NCBI RefSeq assembly: GCF_000305495.1
Contig: NZ_AJTN02000211.1
Span: forward strand, 36,352-100,351
Direction of reading: 5' to 3'
Origin: Peribacillus psychrosaccharolyticus ATCC 23296
Lineage (GTDB): Bacteria > Bacillota > Bacilli > Bacillales > DSM-1321
Length of the DNA: 64,000 nucleotides
The position numbers were made by a program, and so were the translations under genes. The notes under the pieces were generated by a model, which saw nothing but the letters and a program-made list of their open reading frames with translations, was not told the DNA's origin and did not search any database. Below, in pieces: positions 1 to 7,648 of the stretch. Numbering within the stretch: position 1 is the stretch's first letter; each line of letters starts with the position of its first letter.

Positions 1-743
1 TAGGTAGATTGATAATTTCCACGACATAAATGAGTAGTTACCACTAAATCCTCAGGTTTACCTTCTAGCACTCCATTAATCACTCTTAGTGCTAAATCGG
101 TTAAATATTCTCTGGAATATTTCCCGTCCTGATAGGTCACCTCTTGTGAAGAAAGCCCCGCAATATATACATCATCTAACTGTAAATACCTCACACCATG
201 ATCATAAAATGCTTTTATCGCGTCTTGATAGGTTTTAATAATATCCTTCGCATAGTCTTCAATGTCTGGATAAATTTCCTCATTACGGATTCCGTTCGTA
301 AATAATTGATTTGGGCTTGGGATCGTTTGTTTTGCGGCTGCACGGCCACCGACAATTTCGTTAAAAACGGTAAAATCGTTTATAAATGGATGAGAAGGGT
401 CAAATGAAACTTTTCCGATATTACGAACATAATATTTCTCTGTTTCTACACCGTTGAATTGAAGTCCTGTTTCTGGTACAAAGCCCTCAATTCCAGTTAA
501 ATGCTCTAAAAAGTCAAAATGCCACCATGTGCGTCTAAATTCTCCATCGGTTACAACTTCTAATCCAACCTCAATCTGTTTATCAACCACTCGTTTTATT
601 TCATTTGTTTCGATTTCACGCAATTGTTCAAGTATTATTTTGCCTTCTTTATATTCTTTTCTTGCTGTCTTTAATGACTCCGGACGTAATAGACTCCCTA
701 CGTGATCTGCTTTAAAGGGTGCTTTTGTTAGTGTAATAGACAT
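1..743 (-). CDS. Cobalamin-independent methionine synthase-like protein (MetE C-terminal type, YxjG/YxjH family), partial
   Basis: The reading frame starts at an ATG at 743 and runs off the left edge, so the C-terminus is missing. The product begins with the typical ADHVGSLLRP opening of short MetE homologues of the B. subtilis YxjG/YxjH family. It also has DGEFRRTWWHFDF and ends in the window with a THLCRGN motif, whose His and Cys are expected zinc ligands of the homocysteine-activating centre. The family makes methionine by transferring a methyl group to homocysteine, or runs a related methionine-salvage reaction; the exact methyl donor of the short homologues is not settled. It lies 21 bp downstream of the cyclase-family gene and shares its SAM riboswitch, which supports a role in methionine supply. 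The ribosome binding site is GAAGGA about 7 nt before the ATG. Confidence 0.85.
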   Translation of the reverse strand, partial: MSITLTKAPFKADHVGSLLRPESLKTARKEYKEGKIILEQLREIETNEIKRVVDKQIEVGLEVVTDGEFRRTWWHFDFLEHLTGIEGFVPETGLQFNGVETEKYYVRNIGKVSFDPSHPFINDFTVFNEIVGGRAAAKQTIPSPNQLFTNGIRNEEIYPDIEDYAKDIIKTYQDAIKAFYDHGVRYLQLDDVYIAGLSSQEVTYQDGKYSREYLTDLALRVINGVLEGKPEDLVVTTHLCRGNYQST

Positions 744-764
744 GTTGAGTTCCTTCTTTCTCTT

Positions 765-1502
765 CTAGGGTAGGATAGCAAATGATCGAACTGGGAAGCC
801 GGAAGCTTTTTCTGGTTTCGGTACGATATTAAAAATAACTGCACCTTTTGCCGGCACTTTATCTAAGTTTGTCAGTAATTCAATTTGATAGGTATCTTGT
901 TCAAGTACATAATATTCAGCTAATAGAGAGCCATTTTTTTGATAGTCAATACTGGCGTCGGTATCGAATGTTTCATGACCAACCGCTTTAATTTGTCTCT
1001 CTTGGAATAAGAATTCTAATGCTTCTACTGACCATCCAGGTGAATGGTTATTTCCCTGTTCATCTTTGTTTTCGAATGCCTCTTGATTTGGCCAACGTTT
1101 ACTCCAATCCGTCCTTAAAGCAACAAATGTACCTGCGTCAATCTTTCCATGCTCTTCTTCGAATGCCAAAATATCAACAGCACGTAAAGAAAAATCATGA
1201 TTATCAGCGGATTCCTTTGACTTATCAATAACAACAAGCGGGAGGACTAATTCTTTAAGTGTTAATTCTTCTAGGAAGCGTGTGTCCCGAACAAAATGAA
1301 TGGGGGCATCTATGTGTGTGCCATACTGCCCGGCAAATGAAAAATTTTGGGCAAAAAATCCATCATCATGATTGAAAAGAGTACTTATTTTTGCTTCATC
1401 AAACGAGGCAAAATGTGGTGAATCCGGTCCAAACGTATGTGTGAGGTCAATCCACTGTTTTTGTTTAATCAAGTCAAATGCTTTACTCAAATCATTCGTC
1501 AT
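765..1502 (-). CDS. Cyclase family protein (kynurenine formamidase-like metal-dependent hydrolase)
   Basis: A 245-residue protein of the putative cyclase/kynurenine formamidase fold (PF04199). The family metal-binding signature is visible as QYGTHIDAPIHF near residue 60, with a further Glu/His-rich stretch (VGHETFDTD) near residue 170. Members hydrolyse amides or lactones with a bound divalent metal; the substrate here cannot be read from sequence. A GGGAGGGG ribosome binding site precedes the ATG at 1502. It is the first gene after a SAM-I riboswitch and is followed within 21 bp by a MetE/YxjG-like gene, so expression should rise when S-adenosylmethionine is low. A role in sulfur or methionine metabolism is inferred from this context only; no tryptophan catabolism genes are nearby. 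Confidence 0.85.
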   Translation of the reverse strand: MTNDLSKAFDLIKQKQWIDLTHTFGPDSPHFASFDEAKISTLFNHDDGFFAQNFSFAGQYGTHIDAPIHFVRDTRFLEELTLKELVLPLVVIDKSKESADNHDFSLRAVDILAFEEEHGKIDAGTFVALRTDWSKRWPNQEAFENKDEQGNNHSPGWSVEALEFLFQERQIKAVGHETFDTDASIDYQKNGSLLAEYYVLEQDTYQIELLTNLDKVPAKGAVIFNIVPKPEKASGFPVRSFAILP

Positions 1503-1561
1503 TTTACCCCTCCCAAGTCTATTTTTTAAAAAGGGACAAAGAAAAAACCCCTATCTGAAAA

Positions 1562-1597
1562 AAGAAGAGGTTCTCAGCCAAAAGGCTGTCTCTTCTT
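1562..1597 (-). terminator. Intrinsic terminator of the SAM riboswitch
   Basis: On the minus strand an AAGAAGAG stem with an inner CAGCC/GGCTG pair closes and is followed by CTCTTCTTTTTTC, a U-rich tail. Its 5' arm overlaps the 3' strand of the aptamer P1 helix (1595-1600), the usual arrangement for transcriptional control by an S-box. Confidence 0.75.
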
Positions 1598-1692
1598 ATC
1601 TTCAAGCTTACGCTACTAGAATTAGCACAGTACTTACAATAAGTCTGCTGCTGAGGCATCAAAGGGCTAGTCCCTCCACCTCTCTTGATAAG
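1595..1692 (-). ncRNA. SAM-I (S-box) riboswitch
   Basis: Read on the minus strand, the leader of the cyclase/methionine-synthase operon starts with CTTATCAAGAGAGGTGGAGG and continues GACTAGCCC, TTTGATGCC, CAGCAGCAG. This matches the conserved SAM-I core (AGAG..GG.GGAGGGAC..GCCC..TGA.GCC). The opening CTTATC (1687-1692) pairs with GATAAG at the end (1595-1600) to form P1, and an intrinsic terminator overlaps P1. When SAM binds, P1 is stabilised and the terminator forms, shutting off the operon. This explains why a MetE-like gene lies downstream. Confidence 0.88.
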
Positions 1693-1722
1693 AAAGTGAC
1701 TATTAAGTTAGTGAATAGGTAT

Positions 1723-1751
1723 ACTTTACAACTGCCCATCTCTATTGTCAA
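1723..1751 (-). promoter_or_regulatory. Sigma-A promoter of the SAM-riboswitch operon
   Basis: A perfect TTGACA (1746-1751 on the minus strand) is followed after 17 nt by TAAAGT (1723-1728), placed about 30 bp upstream of the S-box aptamer. The -10 hexamer is imperfect. Confidence 0.55.
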
Positions 1752-1770
1752 GATTATTCTGAAAACTGAA

Positions 1771-3023
1771 TTAGTTTTTAATAGGAAACGTAATCGTAAA
1801 AGTGGTCCCCTTTCCAAGCTTACTCTCTACACGAATGGAGCCTCTCATCGATTGGATGAGCTGGTACGTAATCGTCATACCAATCCCTGTCCCTTTTTCT
1901 TTTGTTGTGTAAAAAGGTGTTCCTATTTTCTTTAGCTGACTTTCCGTCATTCCTTTTCCTGTATCTTTAATCTCAATAAACACGAAATCAGCGGCTTTAT
2001 ACAACTTCACGTACAGTAGACCACCCATGTCCATTGATTCAATTCCATTTTTGATAATATTAATTAAGACCTGTTTAACTTCCCCTCTATTTCCTTGAAT
2101 GCAGAGGTTTTCCTCTAGTTCTGATTTTATATCTATATCGAAGATAGTTGAAAAAGACGTCATGAGTTCAATCGCTTTTTTCACTTCATTAGAAAGATTT
2201 AATAACGTCTTCTCTTCATTGTGTGGTTTTGCTAAGGATAAATAATCATTAATGATAGCTTGAGCATGATCCAGTTCATCAATCGCAATAGTAATATAGT
2301 TATTCTGTGTTACTGTAATTACTTCGTCTTCTTTTAACAGCTGTAAAAATCCGCGGACAGAGGTCATTGGATTTCGAACCTCATGCGCCACTGAAGCGGC
2401 CAGCTGACTGATTACGTTTAATTTTTCTGCACGCTGAAGTTCTAAATCGATGGTTCGTTTTTGGTTGACATTCTCAATCGTATAGATTCCCATTAATAAA
2501 CATACCCACGATAGAAAATAATAAAAAAGTAAAAATGGGATTTGATTAAGTTCCTTTGTATTTAAATAAGTAATAACGAGTGTAAAGGTCATTAACCAGA
2601 AAACAGAACTAACCACCACAATTTTTTTTTCATTTGAAGTGCGTCATATCTGTTCATATAATAGAGTAAAATCACAGTGGCTACTGAATAACAAATTAGC
2701 ACATGATAAAATCCTTCTCCTCCTACATAAAAACGAAAGACTAGTAACGTGATCAACGTCAGTAACCCCGGAATTAATCCTCCATATAAAAAGGCAATAA
2801 TAAATGGTACAATCCTAAAATCATATATATACCCCTCAGAAAATCGAACCGGAAAAGACATGGTTAATAAAACCATAACTAAAAGAATGAGAGTCAATTT
2901 AATATTTGGTCCTTTTTTATACGGTTTATTACTATCATTAAAAAATAGTTGATAAACAAAAATAGGAAAGAGGACAATTAATATTTGGGTTAAGACATAA
3001 ATAAGTTCAATATCTTTAAACAA
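1771..3023 (-). pseudogene. Orphan sensor histidine kinase (5TMR-LYT/KinB-like), interrupted by a frameshift in an A9 tract
   Basis: Two abutting minus-strand reading frames together encode one kinase of about 415 residues. The first part (3023 to about 2622, TTG start behind GGGGGA) carries five to six hydrophobic segments of the 5TM-5TMR_LYT type. The second part (about 2619 to 1771) carries the H-box VAHEVRNPMTSVRGF, an N-box (INIIKNGIESM), the G1 box DTGKGM and the G2 box GTGIGM. The break falls in a run of nine A residues (2622-2630). One extra A would join MKKK to IVVVSSVFW and restore a single frame. No response regulator is adjacent, and the H-box resembles the phosphorelay kinases KinA/KinB, so feeding Spo0F is a reasonable guess. 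Sequencing error, slippage and true mutation cannot be separated here. Confidence 0.75.
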
Positions 3024-3216
3024 ATGAGCATCCCCCGAACTACTTACTATTCCAAGTCTGAAAATTACAACTAATCCAAATATAGGAATGTATAGGCATT
3101 ATAGCATAACATCCTGCTGTGATGCAGTTTAATACTCTTTGTTTTGGAGTCAGTGGCTCCTCCTGAATCCTTTTCATATACTGTATTATTTCGGTTACTA
3201 ACAGGAGGGATCATTT

Positions 3217-3678
3217 ATGGCAATTGAACAAGGACTACCCGTCCCATCAATCTGGGGAATTGATGCTTCTATGGCTGGCAGACCGATTGTCCGAGGAGAA
3301 TTTATCATCAATTCAATTACTAACAATCAGATTGTCGGGACTTCTAATTTCCGAAGTACACAGCTCCCTTTTAACGGAACGTGGGATGAAAAATCCAATC
3401 AGATTACCTTCAATACCCCTTTTGCCACATTTTCTGGTGCACTGTCTTTATACGAGGATCCCTCCATCGGAATCCGGCACTATATTTTAACTGGACCCTT
3501 TCTTATGAAAGCACCCTCATTACAAGCAGGTGAATATGGAAATTGGCTTGCAACCACAGATGTCAGCTATAGCCAGCTTTCCGCAAATGAGCAAATAAGC
3601 CAAAATGCTAATGCCTTGCCTCCTGTTGGTGTATTTTTAACATCAGATATCCTTTACCAATCAAATGGATTGCCCTAA
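3217..3678 (+). CDS. Hypothetical protein, 153 residues, beta-rich
   Basis: Not a family I recognise. The frame starts at an ATG nine bases behind a strong AGGAGGGA site and ends just before an intrinsic terminator, so it is very probably a real monocistronic gene. The product has no signal peptide or membrane segment. It is rich in Asn, Ser, Thr and Pro, with alternating hydrophobic residues typical of beta strands (IVGTSNF, QITFNTPF, HYILTGPF). The middle, with paired strands around FNGTWDEKSNQITF, resembles a small barrel or lipocalin-like sheet, but this is an impression, not a match. Neighbours (a histidine kinase and a secreted lipase) give no functional hint. Confidence 0.7.
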   Translation: MAIEQGLPVPSIWGIDASMAGRPIVRGEFIINSITNNQIVGTSNFRSTQLPFNGTWDEKSNQITFNTPFATFSGALSLYEDPSIGIRHYILTGPFLMKAPSLQAGEYGNWLATTDVSYSQLSANEQISQNANALPPVGVFLTSDILYQSNGLP

Positions 3679-3696
3679 CCAATTATCTCCAACAGG

Positions 3697-3726
3697 CTGT
3701 CGAGAAACTCTCGACAGTCTTTTTTT
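3697..3726 (+). terminator. Intrinsic terminator after the 153-residue hypothetical gene
   Basis: A perfect 9-bp stem CTGTCGAGA/TCTCGACAG with a three-base loop is followed by CTTTTTTT. Confidence 0.85.
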
Positions 3727-3806
3727 GTGACGAACACCCGGTTTCCCCAATAGGATTTCTGCCTCCACTACTCAGATCCAGGACCTGCCTACACAAAATA
3801 CTGTTT

Positions 3807-3916
3807 TGCGCAGTAAATCGCTTGAAGTGCACAGGTTTGGCCTCATTCTGCACAGCTTTCTGCCCCAATTGCACAGTAAATTGGCTCTTTGCACACTTTC
3901 CCCTCCGTTCGGCACA
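3807..3916. repeat. Array of TGCACAG units at about 21-bp spacing
   Basis: The heptamer TGCACAG or a close variant starts at 3807 (TGCGCAG), 3828, 3849, 3870, 3890 (TGCACAC) and 3911 (GGCACAT). Spacing is 21, 21, 21, 20 and 21 bp, that is two helical turns. The spacers differ in sequence. The array is intergenic, between a terminator and the lipase gene. I see no conserved reading frame. Confidence 0.6.
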
Positions 3917-3932
3917 TAACACATGCGGTGAT
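3871..3932 (+). repeat. 62-bp direct repeat, copy 1
   Basis: Begins GCACAGTAAATTGGC and ends ACATGCGGTGAT. It matches 4035-4096 at 60 of 62 positions; the two differences are CCG/CGG and GCGG/GCCG. Confidence 0.9.
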
Positions 3933-4034
3933 GCTGAAATCTACTCAGCATCAGCTGGGGGTTCTTGTGAAAATCGTGTATCTTGCCTTTAGGTCATCTT
4001 GTTATACTTTTTTAAACAATTACCAATACGTTTT

Positions 4035-4096
4035 GCACAGTAAATTGGCTCTTTGCACACTTTCCCCTCGGTTCGGCACATAACACATGCCGTGAT
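4035..4096 (+). repeat. 62-bp direct repeat, copy 2
   Basis: Second copy of the 3871-3932 sequence, 164 bp downstream in the same orientation. It carries the last three heptamer units of the TGCACAG array, so part of the array has been duplicated. The intervening and flanking sequence up to 4260 is AT-rich, with no gene seen. Confidence 0.9.
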
Positions 4097-4275
4097 CAGT
4101 CAGTCTTGAAACTCACTCTATCTCTAACACCATATCATATATTTTTTCCGGTCAGTTTAGCCTGTTTTCCCAAATTCTTTGCTAGCCTTATTCTCTCATT
4201 TTAGAGAAATTTAAAGGATTTATTTGTTTATCGTCTGAATTAACACTGAGAGTCATAGTATAAGGAGGAATGTTA

Positions 4276-5853
4276 ATGAGAAGAATATGGATTCGAATGA
4301 TTGTAGTTACTTTATTCATGTCATTATGTTTGCTTATGAATTCACCAGCAAAAACGTCAGCTGAAGTAATTCAGCCTTATGGCAAACTAAAACCTCCAAG
4401 TGAGAGTTTTACACCTGGAGATTGGTTTTTAGGAAGTACACCGCCTAATTATAACTCTAGTAAACCGCCGATTGTTTTTGTCCAGGGGAAAAACGGGTCT
4501 TCAACAAGCTGGTACGGTGAAACGGAATACCATGGTGTGAATGATATGTATACAAAAGCATACGAAGCAGGCTATCAAACGGTTTTTGTTCAGCTTTATG
4601 ATGCTGCCGGAAACGGCTCTTCCGATCAATACAAAAATGGTAAACTATTGGCTGCTAGCCTCGCTCAAATCAGCGCCCACTTTGGCGGAAAAAAAGTGAA
4701 TATTATCGCTCATAGTAAAGGCGGTCCGGATACACAAGCTGCTCTTGTTTCTTATGGGGCGCACCAATATGTTGGCCGAGTTATCACGCTTGCCTCTCCG
4801 CATCATGGCTCTAATCTAGCTGATTTAGCTTATAGCTGGTACGCTGGCTGGCTTGGATCACTACTCGGAGCAAATGATGAAGGTACGTATTCCTTGCAAA
4901 TTGGCCAGATGGCGGAATTTCGTTCAGCGATAGACAATCATGCAAATTCTAGAAAGAATAAATACTACACTCTGACCGGCACCAACCAGGGACCGGCTTT
5001 TTCCGCTCTATCATTCGGCGGACTATATCTCTCTTCATATGGTGATAATGACGGACTCGTCAATGTTTGGAGTTCAAAATTACCATATGGCACCCATCTC
5101 TTTACTGATGCCAACTATGACCATGACAATATTCGTACAGGCTCCGCCGTTTTTTCAAGAATTGAACCCTATTTGCGCAGTGCTGCTACGACTGGCGTTG
5201 CTAGTTTAAGTGAACAGCCTGTTGAAGAAGAAAATATCTCAACGCTCCACACTCAACGTGTTCACGGTGGTCCCTTACCAACCAATAAATGGATTGAACA
5301 ATCTATTTATTTGAATGAAGCCACTGCTCATGGTGATATCACAATCTATACATCAAGCCGAGATGTGGAAATAGAAATCATTTCTCCATCAGGAGTTACT
5401 TACCCTAGTTTTCTAGTTTCACAAGCTTCAAAAGGAGAAACCTCTTTCCTAGCCGGCGCGTATATTCATACGTTAAGACAAACGAATATGGAAGCTGGTG
5501 AATGGGTTGTTCGAATGAAGACAAAGGCCAAGCAGGATGCGTATTTACTTACCGCAAAAATCGATGACAAAGAGCCGCTTATTCTTGAAATGCCAGGGAA
5601 AGTCAAACAGAAAGATGCACAATTTGTTCTCAAATCACCTGTAAAACGCAGACCAAACACCCCATTAAAACTAGATGTTCACCTTACAAACGAACAAGGT
5701 GTTGAAGTAAAAAATCCCGCTGCTATTAATAAAGTAAATACAGAAACTTATTTTGGCGCGCTGCCTGACGTCCCGGTCTCCGGGATTTATAACCTAACCA
5801 TCGATGTAAAAGGTGGGCCAACGATTATTCGTTCTGTTTATATCGAGAAATAA
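4276..5853 (+). CDS. Secreted alpha/beta-hydrolase, triacylglycerol lipase-like
   Basis: A 525-residue exported hydrolase. The N-terminus MRRIWIRM plus a hydrophobic stretch ending ..SPAKTSA is a Sec signal peptide with likely cleavage after TSA. The lipase core starts near residue 60 with the strand PIVFVQGKNGS. The nucleophile elbow is AHSKGG, and a Ser/Asp/His set is completed by downstream Asp and His residues (GDNDGLVN, DANYDHDN). After about residue 300 the chain turns into a beta-rich region (two Ig- or pre-peptidase-like modules) probably used for surface or substrate binding. The ATG at 4276 sits seven bases after GGAGG, whereas the in-frame ATG at 4270 is too close. Flanking terminators make it monocistronic. 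The lipid substrate is unknown. Confidence 0.85.
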   Translation: MRRIWIRMIVVTLFMSLCLLMNSPAKTSAEVIQPYGKLKPPSESFTPGDWFLGSTPPNYNSSKPPIVFVQGKNGSSTSWYGETEYHGVNDMYTKAYEAGYQTVFVQLYDAAGNGSSDQYKNGKLLAASLAQISAHFGGKKVNIIAHSKGGPDTQAALVSYGAHQYVGRVITLASPHHGSNLADLAYSWYAGWLGSLLGANDEGTYSLQIGQMAEFRSAIDNHANSRKNKYYTLTGTNQGPAFSALSFGGLYLSSYGDNDGLVNVWSSKLPYGTHLFTDANYDHDNIRTGSAVFSRIEPYLRSAATTGVASLSEQPVEEENISTLHTQRVHGGPLPTNKWIEQSIYLNEATAHGDITIYTSSRDVEIEIISPSGVTYPSFLVSQASKGETSFLAGAYIHTLRQTNMEAGEWVVRMKTKAKQDAYLLTAKIDDKEPLILEMPGKVKQKDAQFVLKSPVKRRPNTPLKLDVHLTNEQGVEVKNPAAINKVNTETYFGALPDVPVSGIYNLTIDVKGGPTIIRSVYIEK

Positions 5854-5858
5854 CGAAC

Positions 5859-5884
5859 AGGCTGTCCTTATTTTGGGACAGCCT
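5859..5884. terminator. Bidirectional terminator between lipase and SDR genes
   Basis: AGGCTGTCC/GGACAGCCT stem with A- and T-rich flanks on both sides. The stop codon of the convergent SDR gene (5868-5870) lies inside the loop. Confidence 0.75.
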
Positions 5885-6722
5885 TATTTAACATCTTCTT
5901 CACAATTGTCTCCCACAATTTCCAAGAAATCCTATCTTTTAACCAAATCGTTAGCTTTACTCCCTTACCGATTGGGTACCTAAAACGAGGGTCTTTCTTT
6001 CGAACGATAGTGGCAATGCTTTTGGCTATTTCCAGTGGATCGCCATAGGTTTCTGCACTTTTTTCTGTGTAGGCTTCTAACTTTTTCATTTCATCAGCGT
6101 ATGGTGAGTCAGGGCGCTGAGACATTTCGGTTACTTGCTTCCCGCTTGACCAGATATTCGTTTGAAACGAACCAGGCTCCAGCAATACAACCTTTACGCC
6201 AAACGGGTTCATTTCTAATCGTAAACACTCACTCCAACCTTCAACCGCATATTTTGAAGCTGCATAGGGGGATAAACCCGGAAAGCCCATCCTCCCGCTA
6301 ATGCTGCTCATATTAATGATGGTGCCGCTTTTTTGTTTCCGCATCAGCGGAAGCACGGCCTGTGTGACGCTGATCATTCCAAAAACATTGGTATCAAATT
6401 GTGCCTTATATTCAGATATAGGTATTTCTTCTATAAAACCAGCTCCAGCAAAGCCAGCATTGTTTACGAGCACGTCTACCCTGCCAATCTCCAACAGTAC
6501 GTCCTTTAGTTTGCTAATCGACCCTTCTGATGTGACATCGAGTTCTTGTAGGATAATCGAACCTTCCAACGCGTTTTCTTCTGCCTGTTTCAGTAATGCG
6601 TTTCCTTTCGTAAGATTCCTCATTGTTGCTAGTACGGTATAACCTTCCTTAGCGAGCTCTAATGCCGTAAGAAAACCAAATCCGCTAGAAGATCCGGTCA
6701 CGACCGCTGTTTTCATCGTCAT
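5868..6722 (-). CDS. SDR family NAD(P)-dependent oxidoreductase
   Basis: A classical short-chain dehydrogenase of 284 residues. It has the cofactor motif TGSSSGFG near the N-terminus, the NNAG motif, the catalytic Ser (MSSISG) and the active-site YAASK tetrad motif. A C-terminal extension after residue 230 (PRFRYPIGKGVKL, then a basic helix) is typical of SDRs that act on hydrophobic alcohols or steroids in annotation, but the substrate is unknown. I chose the ATG at 6722 because GAGGAG lies seven bases upstream; a longer frame reaches 6743. It converges on the lipase gene and shares its terminator. No operon partner is seen. Confidence 0.88.
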   Translation of the reverse strand: MTMKTAVVTGSSSGFGFLTALELAKEGYTVLATMRNLTKGNALLKQAEENALEGSIILQELDVTSEGSISKLKDVLLEIGRVDVLVNNAGFAGAGFIEEIPISEYKAQFDTNVFGMISVTQAVLPLMRKQKSGTIINMSSISGRMGFPGLSPYAASKYAVEGWSECLRLEMNPFGVKVVLLEPGSFQTNIWSSGKQVTEMSQRPDSPYADEMKKLEAYTEKSAETYGDPLEIAKSIATIVRKKDPRFRYPIGKGVKLTIWLKDRISWKLWETIVKKMLNKAVPK

Positions 6723-6810
6723 AGTAATCTCCTCGTCTTTCAATCTATACCTTCAGTTTAGATGATTTTCCAAAATAGTTCACCAATCTTATAAACTTCC
6801 CCAAGATTAA

Positions 6811-6831
6811 ATTTGTGGTTGAGGGAAACTT
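6811..6831. promoter_or_regulatory. Candidate MntR-like operator upstream of the metal ABC operon
   Basis: The stretch TTTGTGGTTGAGGGAAACTT resembles the half-site layout of MntR boxes (TTTG..T..AGG.AAAC) described for Bacillus manganese uptake genes. It lies about 70 bp before the start codon. The match is by eye and imperfect. Confidence 0.35.
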
Positions 6832-6900
6832 TTTTATATAACACGCATAATATTGCTTATACACAAAATATACTAAATTAAACGAGAGAAGGTGCTGGAT

Positions 6901-7647
6901 ATGGAAGACATGTATGCCCTCAATATTCAAGATTTGTCCGTCTCCTATCATGGTAAACCCGCTTTACGTACGATTAATATCGCAGTATTACCAGGATCAT
7001 TAGTTGGCATCATTGGACCTAATGGTGCAGGAAAATCGACTTTTATTAAGGCATTGCTTGATTTAATTCCTAAAGATAACGGTTCGGTTAGGATATTTGG
7101 TAAGACGTTCTCTGAACAACGGCAACTTGTTGCTTATGTTCCACAGCGTAACAACATTGATTGGGACTTTCCCATCAATGTTTTAGAAACAGTCCTCTTA
7201 GGTACCTATCCAAGCTTAGGCATTTTCAAAAGACCTAAACAAGCCGATAAAGCACGGGCACTTGCCTGCTTAAAAAAGGTAGGCATGGAGGATTACCATG
7301 ACAGGCAAATCGGTGAATTATCGGGTGGGCAGCAGCAGCGTGTGTTTTTAGCGAGGGCCTTAGTCCAAGAACCCGAAATTCTATTATTAGATGAACCTTT
7401 TGTCGGCATTGATATTCTTAGTGAAGAAAACATGATGAATATTCTTAGAGACCTTAAATCCGCAGGTAAAACCATTCTGGTCGTCCATCATGATTTATCA
7501 AAGGTAGACACCTATTTTGAACAACTTCTTGTGCTAAATAAGAAACAAATCGGCTATGGTGACGTCAAAGAGGTTGTTCGAAATGGTGTGATAAATCAGG
7601 CATATTTAGGTCAGCTTTCGATTTTTGAAAAAGCAGAGGTGATGTGA
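6901..7647 (+). CDS. mntB: Manganese/zinc-type ABC transporter, ATP-binding protein
   Basis: A 248-residue ABC ATPase with Walker A GPNGAGKS (about residues 38-45), Q-loop (AYVPQRNNIDWDFP), signature LSGGQQQR and Walker B ILLLDEPFVGID. The QRNNIDWDFP stretch is typical of metal-chelate (Mn/Zn/Fe) importers of the Psa/Mnt/Znu type. It energises uptake through the adjacent permease. The ATG at 6901 lies eight bases behind AGAAGG and is preferred over an in-frame GTG at 6892. The stop codon is followed after one base by the permease ATG, so translation is coupled. A candidate MntR-like box lies upstream. Manganese is favoured over zinc because of the binding protein two genes down. Confidence 0.88.
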   Translation: MEDMYALNIQDLSVSYHGKPALRTINIAVLPGSLVGIIGPNGAGKSTFIKALLDLIPKDNGSVRIFGKTFSEQRQLVAYVPQRNNIDWDFPINVLETVLLGTYPSLGIFKRPKQADKARALACLKKVGMEDYHDRQIGELSGGQQQRVFLARALVQEPEILLLDEPFVGIDILSEENMMNILRDLKSAGKTILVVHHDLSKVDTYFEQLLVLNKKQIGYGDVKEVVRNGVINQAYLGQLSIFEKAEVM

Positions 7648-7648
7648 A

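Noticed and set aside
1372-1935. 187-codon plus-strand frame
   Set aside because: It is antisense to the cyclase gene start, the SAM riboswitch and the kinase gene, all of which are well supported.
3683-3922. 79-codon minus-strand frame across the TGCACAG array
   Set aside because: It overlaps the terminator of the upstream gene, has no ribosome binding site and again shows the 21-bp period as a false heptapeptide repeat.
6811-6831. Zur box for the metal ABC operon
   Set aside because: The sequence lacks the Zur core, and the binding protein lacks the His-rich loop of zinc importers; an MntR-like box is more likely.
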